From assembly GCF_000512205.2 (NCBI RefSeq), contig NZ_CP006644.1, forward strand, positions 62,001 to 126,000: 64,000 bases of DNA. Reading direction: 5' to 3'. The position numbers and the translations under genes were made by a program. The notes under the pieces were generated by a model. That model was not told the origin of the DNA. It made no database searches and worked only from the letters and a program-made list of their open reading frames with translations. Numbering within the stretch: the stretch's first letter is position 1; each line of letters begins with the position of its first letter. This document shows, in pieces, positions 1 to 10,390 of the stretch. Source of the DNA: Sphingomonas sanxanigenens DSM 19645 = NX02 (GTDB lineage: Bacteria; Pseudomonadota; Alphaproteobacteria; Sphingomonadales; Sphingomonadaceae).

Positions 1-1740
<1,740 letters not shown>

Positions 1741-1836
1741 GCGCGTGCCCTTAGCCGGGTGCGCGCGGGGTTGCTAGGCCCGGAAACAGCGGCGTCGCTG
1801 CGGCGTTGTCCCTTCGGCTGAAAGAAGGAGACGGGC

Positions 1837-2232
1837 ATGAGCATGATGGCCGCGATGTTGATGATGGCGGGCGCGGGCGCCGCCACGGCGCCGGTGACCG
1901 GTGATTTCGACCGCGATGGAACCCCCGATGTCGCGGCGATCGAGGACGCGCCGGGCGGCGGCAAGCAACTGGTGGTGAAGCCGGGCCGGGAGGGCGCGCT
2001 TCCGCTGGTCGTCGTGCTGATCGACCAGCCCGAGACCTTCCATTTCGGCAAGGCCGCGCCCGGCACCTATGCCACCGCGTGCGGGAAGGGGCTGGGGCCG
2101 GCGGGCGAGCCGTGCGCACGCAGCGCCGTCTCCGTGGAGGGCGATACGCTCAGCTACGGCACCGATGAGAGTTCCGAGGCGGTGGCGATCTGGACGGGTG
2201 CCGCGTTCGAACGCGTCTGGCTGTCCGACTGA
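1837..2232 (+). CDS. Small secreted protein with FG-GAP/VCBS-like Asp motif, unknown function
   Basis: The product has 131 residues. A short Met- and Ala-rich hydrophobic N-terminus resembles a signal peptide, so export to the periplasm is inferred. Just after it comes TGDFDRDGTPDVAAI, which looks like the DxDxDG(x)xD calcium loop of FG-GAP/VCBS-type repeats; only one such unit is visible. Three cysteines fall late (ACGKG, PCARS). The ATG at 1837 follows an AAGGAG-like ribosome site. The gene is divergent from purL and ends about 115 bp before the phosphate module. I do not recognise a specific family and give no function beyond the possible Ca2+ loop. Confidence 0.7.
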   Translation: MSMMAAMLMMAGAGAATAPVTGDFDRDGTPDVAAIEDAPGGGKQLVVKPGREGALPLVVVLIDQPETFHFGKAAPGTYATACGKGLGPAGEPCARSAVSVEGDTLSYGTDESSEAVAIWTGAAFERVWLSD

Positions 2233-2347
2233 TCCGGTCGCGCGATGATCGCTGATTCGCTTGCACTGGACTGTCACAAAAGCGTAACGCGCGCCTTCCA
2301 TCGACCGCCCGCGCAGAAAGCCCCGAGAGATTCGCCAGATTGCCGCC

Positions 2348-3448
2348 TTGCCGTACCGCGCCGATGGCGGCGCGATCGATGCGCCGGTGCGGGTTCTGCT
2401 GGTCACCTCGCGGGAGAGCAAGCGCTGGGTGATCCCCAAGGGCAACCAGGCCAGCGGCCATAGCCCGCACGCCGCCGCCGCGCTGGAAGCGGAAGAGGAA
2501 GCCGGCGTGCGCGGGGCGATCTGCCCGACCGCGCTGGGTTCCTACCGCTACCGCAAGAAGCGCCGCAACGGCGCCTCGCTGATGATCGACGTGGATGTGT
2601 TTCCGCTCGCGGTCAGCAGCGAACTCGGCATGTGGAAGGAACAGGGGCAGCGCGAGCGCCGCTGGTTCACCTTGGCCGACGCGGCGGATGCGGTCGACGA
2701 ACCCGATCTCAGCGATCTCATTCGCTCGTTCAACCAGGCCGAGTTCCGCTCGGCGGCGCGGCGCACCGGCTTCTTGCAGACGGTTGCCGGCACATCGAAG
2801 GTCAGTCACATGTTCGCGTGGTTCCAGCGGCTCCTGCCGAAGACCGGCAATTTCTTCGAGCTGTTCGAGGCGCACGCCGCGACCGTGGTCGCCGCCGCCG
2901 ACGCGATGGCGCGGCTGCTGCAGGACGGCAATGCCGACCATATCCGCGAGGTGGTGGAGCGCGAGGACGATGCCGACAACATCACCCGCGAGATGCTGCG
3001 CACGGTGCGCGAGACCTTCCTGACGCCCTTCGACCGCGGCGCGATCAGCAGCCTGATCGGCTCGCTCGACGACGCGATCGACGAGATGCACGCCACGGTC
3101 ATGGCGATCGACCTCTATGAGGTGAAGGATTTCGATCAGGAAATGAAGGATATGGCCGCCATCATCATCGATGCGGCCCGGCTGGTGGCGGAAGCGATGC
3201 CGCTGCTGCGCGACGTCGGCCGCAACGGCGGGCGCCTGCACGAATTGACCGAGCGCCTGATCCGCATGGAAGCCCATGCCGACGAGATCCATGCGATCGG
3301 CGTGAAGCACGCCTTCAAGGCGCATGGCAGCGGCGACACGCTGCGCTTCATTGTCTCGCGTGAGGTCTACAAGCATCTCGAGCGGATCGTCGACGCGTTC
3401 GAGGCGGTGGCCAACGAGATCGACGGCATCGTCATCGATCACGCCTGA
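2348..3448 (+). CDS. NUDIX hydrolase domain fused to DUF47/PhoU-like phosphate-transport regulator
   Basis: One open frame of 366 codons joins two domains usually found as neighbouring genes. Residues about 1-130 are NUDIX-like: VRVLLVTSRESKRWVIPKGN, then a Nudix-box region ending EAEEEAGV, in which the usual Arg of the REUxEE core is Leu while the catalytic glutamates are kept. After a linker of about 25 residues, a DUF47 domain begins at a Met encoded at 2810 (MFAWFQRLLPKTGNFFELFE) and runs to the end. DUF47 proteins are PhoU-like helical partners of Pit transporters, and pit starts 12 bp downstream. No ATG or GTG lies in frame after the upstream stop (2285-2287), so the start appears to be TTG 2348 or an ATT slightly upstream. 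Separate translation of DUF47 from 2810 is possible. Confidence 0.8.
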   Translation: MPYRADGGAIDAPVRVLLVTSRESKRWVIPKGNQASGHSPHAAAALEAEEEAGVRGAICPTALGSYRYRKKRRNGASLMIDVDVFPLAVSSELGMWKEQGQRERRWFTLADAADAVDEPDLSDLIRSFNQAEFRSAARRTGFLQTVAGTSKVSHMFAWFQRLLPKTGNFFELFEAHAATVVAAADAMARLLQDGNADHIREVVEREDDADNITREMLRTVRETFLTPFDRGAISSLIGSLDDAIDEMHATVMAIDLYEVKDFDQEMKDMAAIIIDAARLVAEAMPLLRDVGRNGGRLHELTERLIRMEAHADEIHAIGVKHAFKAHGSGDTLRFIVSREVYKHLERIVDAFEAVANEIDGIVIDHA

Positions 3449-3460
3449 TCGCCGCCATCC

Positions 3461-4474
3461 ATGCATGAACTCGCTTTACCGCTGCTGATCGGCCTCATCG
3501 TCGTCGCATTGGCGTTCGACTTCCTCAACGGGCTGCATGACGCGGCCAATTCGATCGCGACGGTGGTCGCGACCCGCCTGCTCAAGCCGGTCCACGCGGT
3601 GCTGTTCGCGGCCGTGTTCAACTTCGCCGCCTATTTCCTGACGATCGCCTTTCCCGCCCTGCACAAGGTGGCGGAGACGATCGGGCAGGGGCTGATCGAC
3701 AAGCAGCTCGTGACGCCCGCCGTGGTGTTCGGCGCGCTGATCGGCGCGATGTTCTGGAATGTCGTCACCTGGCTGAAGGGCATCCCGTCCTCCAGCAGCC
3801 ACGCGCTGGTCGGCGGCATGATCGGCGCGGGTGTCGCCCATGCCGGCATCACCGGCATCCAGTGGGGCGGTCTCAACAAGACCCTGATCGCGATCGTGCT
3901 CTCGCCGACGCTCGGCATGATCCTCGCGATGCTGATCATGCTGGCGACGAGCTGGCTGTTCAGCCGTGCGACCGCCAGGGGGGCCGAACGCAGCTTCCGC
4001 GTGCTCCACCTGATCTCGTCCGCCGCCTATTCGCTGAGCCACGGCCTCAACGACGCGCAGAAGACGATGGGGATCATCACGGTGCTGCTTTATTCGACCG
4101 GCTATATGACCGGGCCGTTCGAGGTGCCGCACTGGGTGGCGATCAGCTGCTACATCGCGATCGCGCTGGGCACGATGACGGGCGGCTGGAAGATCATCGA
4201 GACGATGGGCTCGCGGATCACCAAATTGTCGCAGCATCAGGGGTTCAGTGCCTCGCTGGGAGGATCGATGGTGCTGTTCACCGCCTCCGTGCTCGGCATT
4301 CCGGTATCGACCACGCATACGATCACCGGCTCGATCATCGGTGCCGGCACCGCGCGCCGCGCGTCGGCCGTGCGGTGGGGTGTCGCCGGTAACGTCGTGA
4401 CCGCATGGATCATCACCATTCCCGCCTCCGCGACCGTCGGCGCGCTGTTCTATCTGCTGACCCGGCTGTTCTGA
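3461..4474 (+). CDS. pit: Inorganic phosphate transporter, PiT family
   Basis: A 337-residue inner-membrane carrier for low-affinity metal-phosphate/H+ symport. About ten hydrophobic helices are visible. Both PiT signatures are present in the two inverted halves: FLNGLHDAANSIATVVATR near the N-terminus and SHGLNDAQKTMGIITVLL in the second half; the motif SSSHALVGG and the related STTHTITGSIIG are also present. It starts at ATG 3461, 12 bp after the NUDIX-DUF47 gene, so the two form an operon and DUF47 probably regulates this carrier. Length is shorter than E. coli PitA and typical of the compact alphaproteobacterial form. It is followed by a hairpin repeat rather than a clear terminator. Confidence 0.95.
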   Translation: MHELALPLLIGLIVVALAFDFLNGLHDAANSIATVVATRLLKPVHAVLFAAVFNFAAYFLTIAFPALHKVAETIGQGLIDKQLVTPAVVFGALIGAMFWNVVTWLKGIPSSSSHALVGGMIGAGVAHAGITGIQWGGLNKTLIAIVLSPTLGMILAMLIMLATSWLFSRATARGAERSFRVLHLISSAAYSLSHGLNDAQKTMGIITVLLYSTGYMTGPFEVPHWVAISCYIAIALGTMTGGWKIIETMGSRITKLSQHQGFSASLGGSMVLFTASVLGIPVSTTHTITGSIIGAGTARRASAVRWGVAGNVVTAWIITIPASATVGALFYLLTRLF

Positions 4475-4530
4475 GGCGGGGGGACTCCGAATTCTCCACG
4501 CATTCCCATCATCCCGAACGCCGTACCCAC

Positions 4531-4664
4531 CACCCGTTCGCCCCGAGCGAAGTCGAGGGGGCCGTCGAGCGAAGCCGAGACGGCTTTGGGGACAGGTTCG
4601 GAGCGGTTCTCGGTTCTCGGCTGCGCTCGAACCACCCCTCGACTTCGCTCGGGGCGAACGGGGG
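4531..4664. repeat. REP-like inverted repeat pair
   Basis: The arm CGTTCGCCCCGAGCGAAGTC at 4535 is matched in inverted form by GACTTCGCTCGGGGCGAACG at 4641-4660, with about 75 bp of secondary palindromic sequence between. The same core recurs at 34123, 35351, 43310 and 46237. It sits between pit and ybgC and may end transcription or protect mRNA; that role is inferred. The remainder of the 287-bp gap shows no gene. Confidence 0.8.
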
Positions 4665-4761
4665 TGGGAGGCCCGCTCCGGAGTGCGAAGGCCCACCGCC
4701 TTTTCCCCATAAGCGGAATTGGGGTTTGAACCGCAGACTCGCGCGGCTACAGCCCTTGCCC

Positions 4762-5208
4762 ATGTCGTACGACGTTTCCGACCACCCGCAAGGCGGCCGC
4801 TTCGTCGGCAGCGAGCACCGCTTCGCGGTGCGCGTCTTCTTCGAGGATACCGATGTGGCGGGCGTGGTCTATCACGCCAACTATCTGCGTTTCATGGAGC
4901 GCGCCCGATCGGACATGCTGCGCCTGCTCGAGATCGACCAGCGTGGAACCATCGATGCGGGGGAAGGCGTTTATGCCGTCGCCGAGCTTTCGATCCGCTA
5001 TCGCCGCCCGGCAAAGCTGGACGATGCGCTGGTGGTGGTGAGCAGAGTGACCCAAATTCGCGGGGCAAGCTGCCATATTCATCAGACAGTCAGGCGAGGC
5101 GATGAAAGCCTGTCCGAAGCGGACGTGGTCGTGGCCTTCCTGACGACGGACGGACGTCCCAAGCGCCAGCCGCGCGCATGGGTCGAGAGATTCGAGCGGC
5201 TGCTGTAA
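4762..5208 (+). CDS. ybgC: Tol-Pal system-associated acyl-CoA thioesterase YbgC
   Basis: A 148-residue hot-dog-fold thioesterase. The active-site segment FEDTDVAGVVYHANYLRF is intact, with the catalytic Asp and the YHANY turn of the 4HBT family. Known YbgC proteins hydrolyse short-chain or ACP-bound acyl thioesters and are encoded with tolQRAB-pal, as here: tolQ starts 17 bp downstream. The open frame extends further upstream through the REP-like repeat, but ATG 4762 (MSYDVSDHPQGG) gives normal family length and is preferred. Function in Tol-Pal biology is still unclear in the family. Confidence 0.93.
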   Translation: MSYDVSDHPQGGRFVGSEHRFAVRVFFEDTDVAGVVYHANYLRFMERARSDMLRLLEIDQRGTIDAGEGVYAVAELSIRYRRPAKLDDALVVVSRVTQIRGASCHIHQTVRRGDESLSEADVVVAFLTTDGRPKRQPRAWVERFERLL

Positions 5209-5225
5209 GGGAGATCTGAAGCGCG

Positions 5226-5921
5226 ATGGAAGGCATTACCCTGAGCACGGAGGCGGCGACGCTTTCGCCGATCGCGCTGTTCCTGCAGGCAGACATCGTC
5301 GTGAAGGGTGTGATGGTCGGGCTGCTGCTCGCATCGATCTGGACCTGGACGATGATCGTCGGGTTCAGCATCAAGCTGCGCCGGGCGATGCGCGACTCCG
5401 ATGAGTTCGAGCGCGACTTCTGGAAGGCGCAGGACATCGACAAATTCTACGAGGGCGCCGGTCGCGCCGACCAGCCCGCCGCCAAGGTGTTCGCCGCCGG
5501 CGTGCAGGAATGGCGCCGCTCCACCGCGCGCGGCGCGATCGACCGCGACGGCACCCGCCAGCGGCTGGCGACGGTGCTCGCCTCTGCCACCGCGGGCGAG
5601 GTCGACCGGCTGGCCGACCGGTTGAACAGTCTGGCGACGATCGGCTCGGTCGCGCCCTTCGTCGGCCTGTTCGGCACGGTGTGGGGCATCATGCGCAGCT
5701 TCACGTCGATCGCGGCGGCGCAGAACAGCAGCCTCGCGGTGGTCGCGCCCGGCATCGCCGAGGCGCTGTTCGCGACCGCGATCGGCCTGTTCGCCGCGAT
5801 CCCGGCGGTCATCGCCTATAACCGCTTCAGCCATGGCGTGAACCGGCTGGAAGGAAAGCTCAACCGCTTCTCGGACGGGTTCCATGCCACGCTTTCGCGC
5901 GAACTGGAGCTCGATCGCTGA
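5226..5921 (+). CDS. tolQ: Tol-Pal system proton channel TolQ
   Basis: A 231-residue inner-membrane protein of the MotA/TolQ/ExbB family. With TolR it uses the proton-motive force to energise TolA and constrict the outer membrane during division. There is an N-terminal helix ([20 protein letters not shown]) and the typical paired C-terminal helices, with [17 protein letters not shown] and [20 protein letters not shown], the conserved pore helices. Its stop overlaps the start of tolR at 5921, so translation is coupled. TolQ rather than ExbB is chosen because of the ybgC-tolR-tolA-tolB-pal context. Confidence 0.97.
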   Translation: MEGITLSTEAATLSPIALFLQADIVVKGVMVGLLLASIWTWTMIVGFSIKLRRAMRDSDEFERDFWKAQDIDKFYEGAGRADQPAAKVFAAGVQEWRRSTARGAIDRDGTRQRLATVLASATAGEVDRLADRLNSLATIGSVAPFVGLFGTVWGIMRSFTSIAAAQNSSLAVVAPGIAEALFATAIGLFAAIPAVIAYNRFSHGVNRLEGKLNRFSDGFHATLSRELELDR

Positions 5922-6376
5922 TGGCGATGGGCGGGCTTCCCTCCGGTGGCCGCGGACGCCGATCGCGGCGCGCGCCGATGGCCGAGATCAACGTGACGCC
6001 GTTGGTGGACGTCATGCTGGTGTTGCTGATCATCTTCATGGTCACCGCGCCGCTGCTGGTTACCGGCGTGCCGGTGAACCTGCCGGACAGCCGCGCCGGC
6101 GCGCTCGACCAGAACCAGAAGCCGCTGCAGATCTCGCTCGACAACGAAGGCCGGATCTTCCTCGACGACGACGAGGTGTCCGAATCCGAGCTCGCCGAAC
6201 GGCTGGCTGCGGCGGCGCCGAAGGAAGGCGAGGATCCCGAGAAGGCGCCCCGCGTGTTCCTGCGCGCCGATCGCGGGCTGGATTATGGCCGGGTGATGCG
6301 CGTGATGGGCGAACTCAACCGCGCGGGGCTCAACCGCGTCGCGCTGGTCAGCACCGATGAGGGGAAGCCGCGTTGA
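5921..6376 (+). CDS. tolR: Tol-Pal system protein TolR
   Basis: A 151-residue ExbD/TolR family protein with a short cytoplasmic N-terminus, one transmembrane helix and a periplasmic domain. The diagnostic segment AEINVTPLVDVMLVLLIIFMV is present and carries the Asp that works with TolQ in proton flow. The periplasmic part has LPDSRAG and the FLRADRGLDYGRVMRVMGEL element near the C-terminus. The start codon overlaps the tolQ stop. A Gly/Arg-rich N-terminal leader (about 20 residues) precedes the helix, as is common in sphingomonads. Confidence 0.96.
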   Translation: MAMGGLPSGGRGRRSRRAPMAEINVTPLVDVMLVLLIIFMVTAPLLVTGVPVNLPDSRAGALDQNQKPLQISLDNEGRIFLDDDEVSESELAERLAAAAPKEGEDPEKAPRVFLRADRGLDYGRVMRVMGELNRAGLNRVALVSTDEGKPR

Positions 6377-6418
6377 TCGCAGGCGGCCTCGTTCGGCCTG
6401 CGCGTGGGGCCGTTGCCG

Positions 6419-7279
6419 ATGGATAGGGCCGATCGTGCCGGCCTGGGCGTCGCGGTCGTCGCGCACGTCGCGCTGTTCGCGCTGCTCTCGCTTCAGATCG
6501 CGCAGACCTCTGGCACGCTCGAGAGCAAGCCGGTCGAAATCGTGATGAGCGACGAATTCGCCGACATCAGTTCGGCGCCCGACCCGTCGCGCGAGGCGCC
6601 GGCGACGAAGCGCGGCGAGGTGGAAGGGCCGGCGGAGCCGACCGCGCCGCCGCCCGCGGAGGATTTGCCGCCGGCACCGCGGCCCGAACCCGTGCCTGCT
6701 CCGGCGCCACAGCCGGCGCCCGCGCCCAAGCCGGCGCCGCAGCCCGTGAAGAAGCCGGCCAAGCCCGATCCGAAGCCGACCAAGCCGAACCCGAAGCCGC
6801 AGGCGAAGCCAGCCAGGCCGGCAACGGCGCCGCCGCGCGACCGATCCGATCGGCGCCGTCCAGACCGGCCGGTGCGGCCGACCGGGCGGCTGGACAGGAT
6901 CGATGAGGGGCTCAATACGCGCGACACGCCGAGCACGTCGACGCGCCAGCAGGCGCAGGCCACGGGGCCGGCGCGCCAGACGATCAACGCCGCTATCGGC
7001 AACGAAATCCGGCCCTATTGGCGGCCGCCCTCGGGCGTGGACGTCGAGCGGCTGGTCACCAAGATCCGCTTCGAGCTCAACGAGGACGGCTCGCTGGCCG
7101 GCGAGCCGCAGATCCTCGGCCAGACCGGCAAGACCGCGAGCAACGCGCCGCAGATGCGGCTGCACGCCGAAAATGCGATACGCGCGATCAAGCGCGCGGC
7201 ACCCTTCAGGCTGCCGCGCGAAAATTACGCGCAATGGAAGACCTGGACCTTCGATTTCGATGCGAGGCTGACAGAATGA
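6419..7279 (+). CDS. tolA: Tol-Pal system protein TolA
   Basis: About 286 residues, bridging the inner and outer membranes. An N-terminal transmembrane helix (VAVVAHVALFALLSLQI) is followed by a long Pro/Ala/Lys-rich region (roughly residues 60-170, many PAPxP and KPxPKP units) and a C-terminal globular TonB/TolA-like domain (IGNEIRPYWRPPSGVDVERL onward). The proline-rich linker replaces the helical Ala/Lys/Glu stalk of enteric TolA. ATG 6419 is preferred to the GTG at 6404 because it gives MDRADRAGLG just before the helix. The gene overlaps tolB by an ATGA. Confidence 0.93.
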   Translation: MDRADRAGLGVAVVAHVALFALLSLQIAQTSGTLESKPVEIVMSDEFADISSAPDPSREAPATKRGEVEGPAEPTAPPPAEDLPPAPRPEPVPAPAPQPAPAPKPAPQPVKKPAKPDPKPTKPNPKPQAKPARPATAPPRDRSDRRRPDRPVRPTGRLDRIDEGLNTRDTPSTSTRQQAQATGPARQTINAAIGNEIRPYWRPPSGVDVERLVTKIRFELNEDGSLAGEPQILGQTGKTASNAPQMRLHAENAIRAIKRAAPFRLPRENYAQWKTWTFDFDARLTE

Positions 7280-8667
7280 CCCGAGACACGCGATCCCCGA
7301 CCCCGCGGCGCCTGGGCGCGCTGCTTGTGACCCTGCTGTTCGGCAGCGCCATGCCGGCCTTTGCGCAGGTCGCCGCGCCACCGCCCGCGCCGACCCAGCC
7401 GGTGGAGAACACCGGCCGCATCACCGCCGACGTCAATGGCGACGATCTCGTCATCGCGGTGCCGCCGCTGGCGACGCCGGCCGTGCAGCAGACCGCGGCG
7501 GGCGCCACCGACCGCCTCGGCCACCAGATCGCCGACGTGATCGCCACCGACCTGCGCAACAGCGGCATCTTCCGCCCGCTGGGCCCCGGCCAGGTGCGCG
7601 GCATCGCCTTCGGCGAGGTCACCCAGCCGCAATATCCCTATTGGGCGGGCACCGGCGCCGAGGCGCTGGTGCAGGGCTATGTCCGCGCGAGCGGCACCGA
7701 CCGGCTGACGATCGGCTGCTATCTCTACGATGTCGCGCTGAAGACCGAGCTGACCCAGAAGGGGTTCGAGGTGGCGCCGGGCGAATGGCGCCGCGCCGCG
7801 CACAAATGCGCCGACGCGATCTATGCGCGGTTGACCGGCGAAAGCCCCTTCTTCGATTCGCGCGTCGCCTACATCGCGGAGACCGGCCCCAAGGGGAATC
7901 GCGTCAAGCGGCTGGCGATCATGGATTCGGATGGTGCCAACCACCGCTTCATCACCAACGGCCAGTCGATCGCGCTGACGCCGCGCTACTCGCCGGATTA
8001 CAGCAAGATCGTCTATCTCAGCTATCTCAACAACCGTCCGCGCATCTTCATCTACGATGTCGGCAGCGGCAGCCAGAAGCTGGTGGTGGAAAACAGCAAC
8101 CCCACCTTCGCGCCGCGTTTCTCGCCCGATGGCCGGACGATCCTCTATTCGATGACGGTCGGTGCCAATACCGACATCTATTCGATCCCGGCAACCGGCG
8201 GCACGCCGCGCCGGCTGACCAACGCCCCGGGCATCGACGTGGGCGGCAGCTTCTCGCCCGATGGCCGGCAGATCGTGTTCGAGAGCGATCGTTCGGGCAG
8301 CCAGCAGGTCTATGTGATGAACGCAGACGGTTCCAACCAGCGCCGGATCAGCTTCGGCGGCGGCCGCTATGCGACGCCCGAATGGAGCCCGCGCGGTGAC
8401 CTGATCGCCTTCACCAAGATCGCCGGCAATTTCCGGATCGGCGTGATGACGCCGGGCGGCGGCGGCGAACGGCTGCTGACCAACAGCTGGCAGGATGAGG
8501 CGCCCACCTGGTCGCCCAACGGCCGCGTCATCCAGTTCTTCCGGACGTCGCAGGGCCGCCAGGGCACGTCGAGCATCTGGCAGGTCGACCTCACCGGCCG
8601 CAACGAGCGCAAGCTGCCGACGCCGGTTTCGGGGTCCGACCCCGCCTGGGGACCGCTGCTGCCGTAG
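7276..8667 (+). CDS. tolB: Tol-Pal system beta-propeller protein TolB
   Basis: A 463-residue periplasmic protein. A signal peptide ends near FGSAMPAFAQ, then an N-terminal alpha/beta domain (about residues 60-170) and a six-bladed propeller built from TolB/WD40-like repeats such as YSPDYSKIVYLSYLNNRP, FSPDGRTILYSMTVGANTDI, FSPDGRQIVFESDRSGSQQ and SPRGDLIAFTKIAGNFRIG. It binds Pal and the TolA C-terminus. The start at ATG 7276 overlaps the tolA stop; the longer open frame upstream reads through tolA in another frame and is not used. Confidence 0.97.
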   Translation: MTRDTRSPTPRRLGALLVTLLFGSAMPAFAQVAAPPPAPTQPVENTGRITADVNGDDLVIAVPPLATPAVQQTAAGATDRLGHQIADVIATDLRNSGIFRPLGPGQVRGIAFGEVTQPQYPYWAGTGAEALVQGYVRASGTDRLTIGCYLYDVALKTELTQKGFEVAPGEWRRAAHKCADAIYARLTGESPFFDSRVAYIAETGPKGNRVKRLAIMDSDGANHRFITNGQSIALTPRYSPDYSKIVYLSYLNNRPRIFIYDVGSGSQKLVVENSNPTFAPRFSPDGRTILYSMTVGANTDIYSIPATGGTPRRLTNAPGIDVGGSFSPDGRQIVFESDRSGSQQVYVMNADGSNQRRISFGGGRYATPEWSPRGDLIAFTKIAGNFRIGVMTPGGGGERLLTNSWQDEAPTWSPNGRVIQFFRTSQGRQGTSSIWQVDLTGRNERKLPTPVSGSDPAWGPLLP

Positions 8668-8790
8668 GCAAGCGCCGCGAAATTTTGGGGTGCCCCCCGC
8701 GGAACGAATTGATCGCGTAACAACTTTATCGGAAAAGGTTCCCGACCTGCCGAGCCGTTGGGCGCGAAAGTGCAAAAGGAGAAGACCGAC

Positions 8791-9303
8791 ATGGCCCATT
8801 TGAAGACCGGTTTCGCTGTCGCTCTGGCGCTCGTCGCCTTGGCTGGTTGTTCCAAGAAGCCGCCGGAAACGCTGCCGCCGAGCCCGGGCGAGACGCCGGC
8901 GCCGCCGCCTGTCTCCGATCCCGGCCCGGGCTATACGCCCGGATCGCAAGAGGATTTCATCGCCAACACCCAGGGCGACACGATCTATTTCGACACCGAC
9001 AAATATGATGTCGGCAGCGAAGACCGCGTGATCCTCGATAGCCAGGCGGCGTGGCTGCGCCAGCATGGGACGGTCCGCGTGACGATCGAGGGCCATGCCG
9101 ACGAGCGCGGCACCCGCGATTACAACATCGCGCTCGGTGCCCGCCGTGCCAATGCCGCGAAGGACTATCTGGTCTCCGCCGGCATCCCGGTCTCGCGGAT
9201 CAGCACGATCAGCTACGGCAAGGAACGGCCGAAGGCGCTGGGTTCTGACGAGAGCGCCTGGGCGCAGAACCGCCGCGCGGTGACGGTGACCGTCCAGTAC
9301 TGA
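8791..9303 (+). CDS. pal: Peptidoglycan-associated lipoprotein Pal
   Basis: A 170-residue outer-membrane lipoprotein that anchors to peptidoglycan and binds TolB. The signal ends with the lipobox ALAGC (Cys about residue 22), followed by a Pro-rich spacer and a C-terminal OmpA-like domain. That domain has TIYFDTDKYDV, IEGHADERGTRDYNIALGAR and ISYGKERP, including the Asp and Arg that bind diaminopimelate. ATG 8791 follows an AAGGAG site and gives a proper signal peptide; an upstream TTG extension is rejected. It is the last gene of the operon and is followed by a strong terminator. Confidence 0.97.
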   Translation: MAHLKTGFAVALALVALAGCSKKPPETLPPSPGETPAPPPVSDPGPGYTPGSQEDFIANTQGDTIYFDTDKYDVGSEDRVILDSQAAWLRQHGTVRVTIEGHADERGTRDYNIALGARRANAAKDYLVSAGIPVSRISTISYGKERPKALGSDESAWAQNRRAVTVTVQY

Positions 9304-9322
9304 TCGTCTGCGAAGATTGAGG

Positions 9323-9362
9323 AAAGCGGGCCGGATCCTGGGCGATCCGGCCCGCTTTTCTT
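9323..9362 (+). terminator. Rho-independent terminator of the tol-pal operon
   Basis: A perfect 15-bp stem (AAAGCGGGCCGGATC paired with GATCCGGCCCGCTTT) around a six-base loop is followed by a T-rich run. It begins 20 bp after the pal stop. Confidence 0.92.
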
Positions 9363-9472
9363 TGTCCGCGACAATTCCCATCTGTCGCGGCGGGCCACCG
9401 TCCCGTTTCAAGGATGGGCGGGGTCCGTCTCGCATTCTCTAGAGCCGCCCAATCCCGAGGAATCTCCACAGC

Positions 9473-10390
9473 ATGGCCGACATCGACGACATTCTGGCAA
9501 AGGCGCGCGAATGGCAGGGCGCGCGGATGGCGGTGGCCACCGTCGTTTCCACCTGGGGATCGGCGCCGCGGCCGCGCGGCAGCCATATGCTCGTGCATGA
9601 GGATGGCCGCTTCGCCGGCTCGGTCTCGGGCGGCTGCGTCGAGGGAGACATTCTCGCCAGCGCCGCGGAGGTGATCGGCGGGGCCCCCGCGGTGCTCAAG
9701 CGCTATGGCGTCAGCGACCCGGCGGCGTGGGAGGTGGGGCTGCCCTGCGGCGGAGAGATCGAGGTGCTCGTCCAGCCGGTCTCGGCTGGCGGCTTCGCGC
9801 CCGCGCTGTTCGAATCGATCGCCGACGCGCGGCGCGACGGCCATGCGCTGGCGGTGGCGACCGATCTCGCCAGCGGGCAGAGCGCGCTGGGCGAGTCGGC
9901 GGACGGGTTCGTCAATCGCTATCGGCCGCCGCGGCGGCTGCTGATCATCGGCGCGGTGCAGATCGCGCAATCGCTGGTCGCGCTCGCCCGCGCGCTCGAG
10001 GTGCGGCCGGTGGTGATCGATCCCCGCGGCCGCTTCCTCACCGCCGAACGCTTTCCCGACACCGATCTCGACGATCGCTGGCCGGACGACGCGGTGGCGG
10101 CGCGCCGCCCCGATGCCGGCACCGCGGTGATCACGCTGAGCCACGATCCCAAGATCGACGATCCGGCGCTGATCGCCGCGCTGGCGGCGCCGACCGGCTA
10201 TGTCGCCGCGCTCGGCTCCCGCCGCAGCCATGCCGCAAGGCTCGAACGGCTGGCGGCGGCCGGCGTCGATCCCGCCGCGCTCGCCCGCATCGACGGGCCG
10301 GCGGGCATCTCGATCGGCGCGCTCGGCCCGGCCGAGATCGCGCTTTCGATCGCGGCGGGGATGGTCGCGGCGCTCAATGATCGCGGCTGA
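9473..10390 (+). CDS. xdhC: XdhC/CoxI-family molybdenum hydroxylase maturation protein
   Basis: 305 residues. The N-terminal XdhC domain carries TWGSAPRPRGSHMLV and GSVSGGCVEGDI, the conserved Cys-containing element. The C-terminal XdhC_C Rossmann-like part starts RRLLIIGAVQIAQSLVALAR and ends with LGSRRSHAAR and AEIALSIAAGMVAAL. Such proteins help insert or sulfurate the molybdenum cofactor of xanthine dehydrogenase/CO dehydrogenase-type enzymes. The next gene, a MobA-like nucleotidyltransferase, overlaps its end by 14 bp, which supports a shared role. No molybdenum hydroxylase subunit gene is in the window. Confidence 0.9.
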   Translation: MADIDDILAKAREWQGARMAVATVVSTWGSAPRPRGSHMLVHEDGRFAGSVSGGCVEGDILASAAEVIGGAPAVLKRYGVSDPAAWEVGLPCGGEIEVLVQPVSAGGFAPALFESIADARRDGHALAVATDLASGQSALGESADGFVNRYRPPRRLLIIGAVQIAQSLVALARALEVRPVVIDPRGRFLTAERFPDTDLDDRWPDDAVAARRPDAGTAVITLSHDPKIDDPALIAALAAPTGYVAALGSRRSHAARLERLAAAGVDPAALARIDGPAGISIGALGPAEIALSIAAGMVAALNDRG

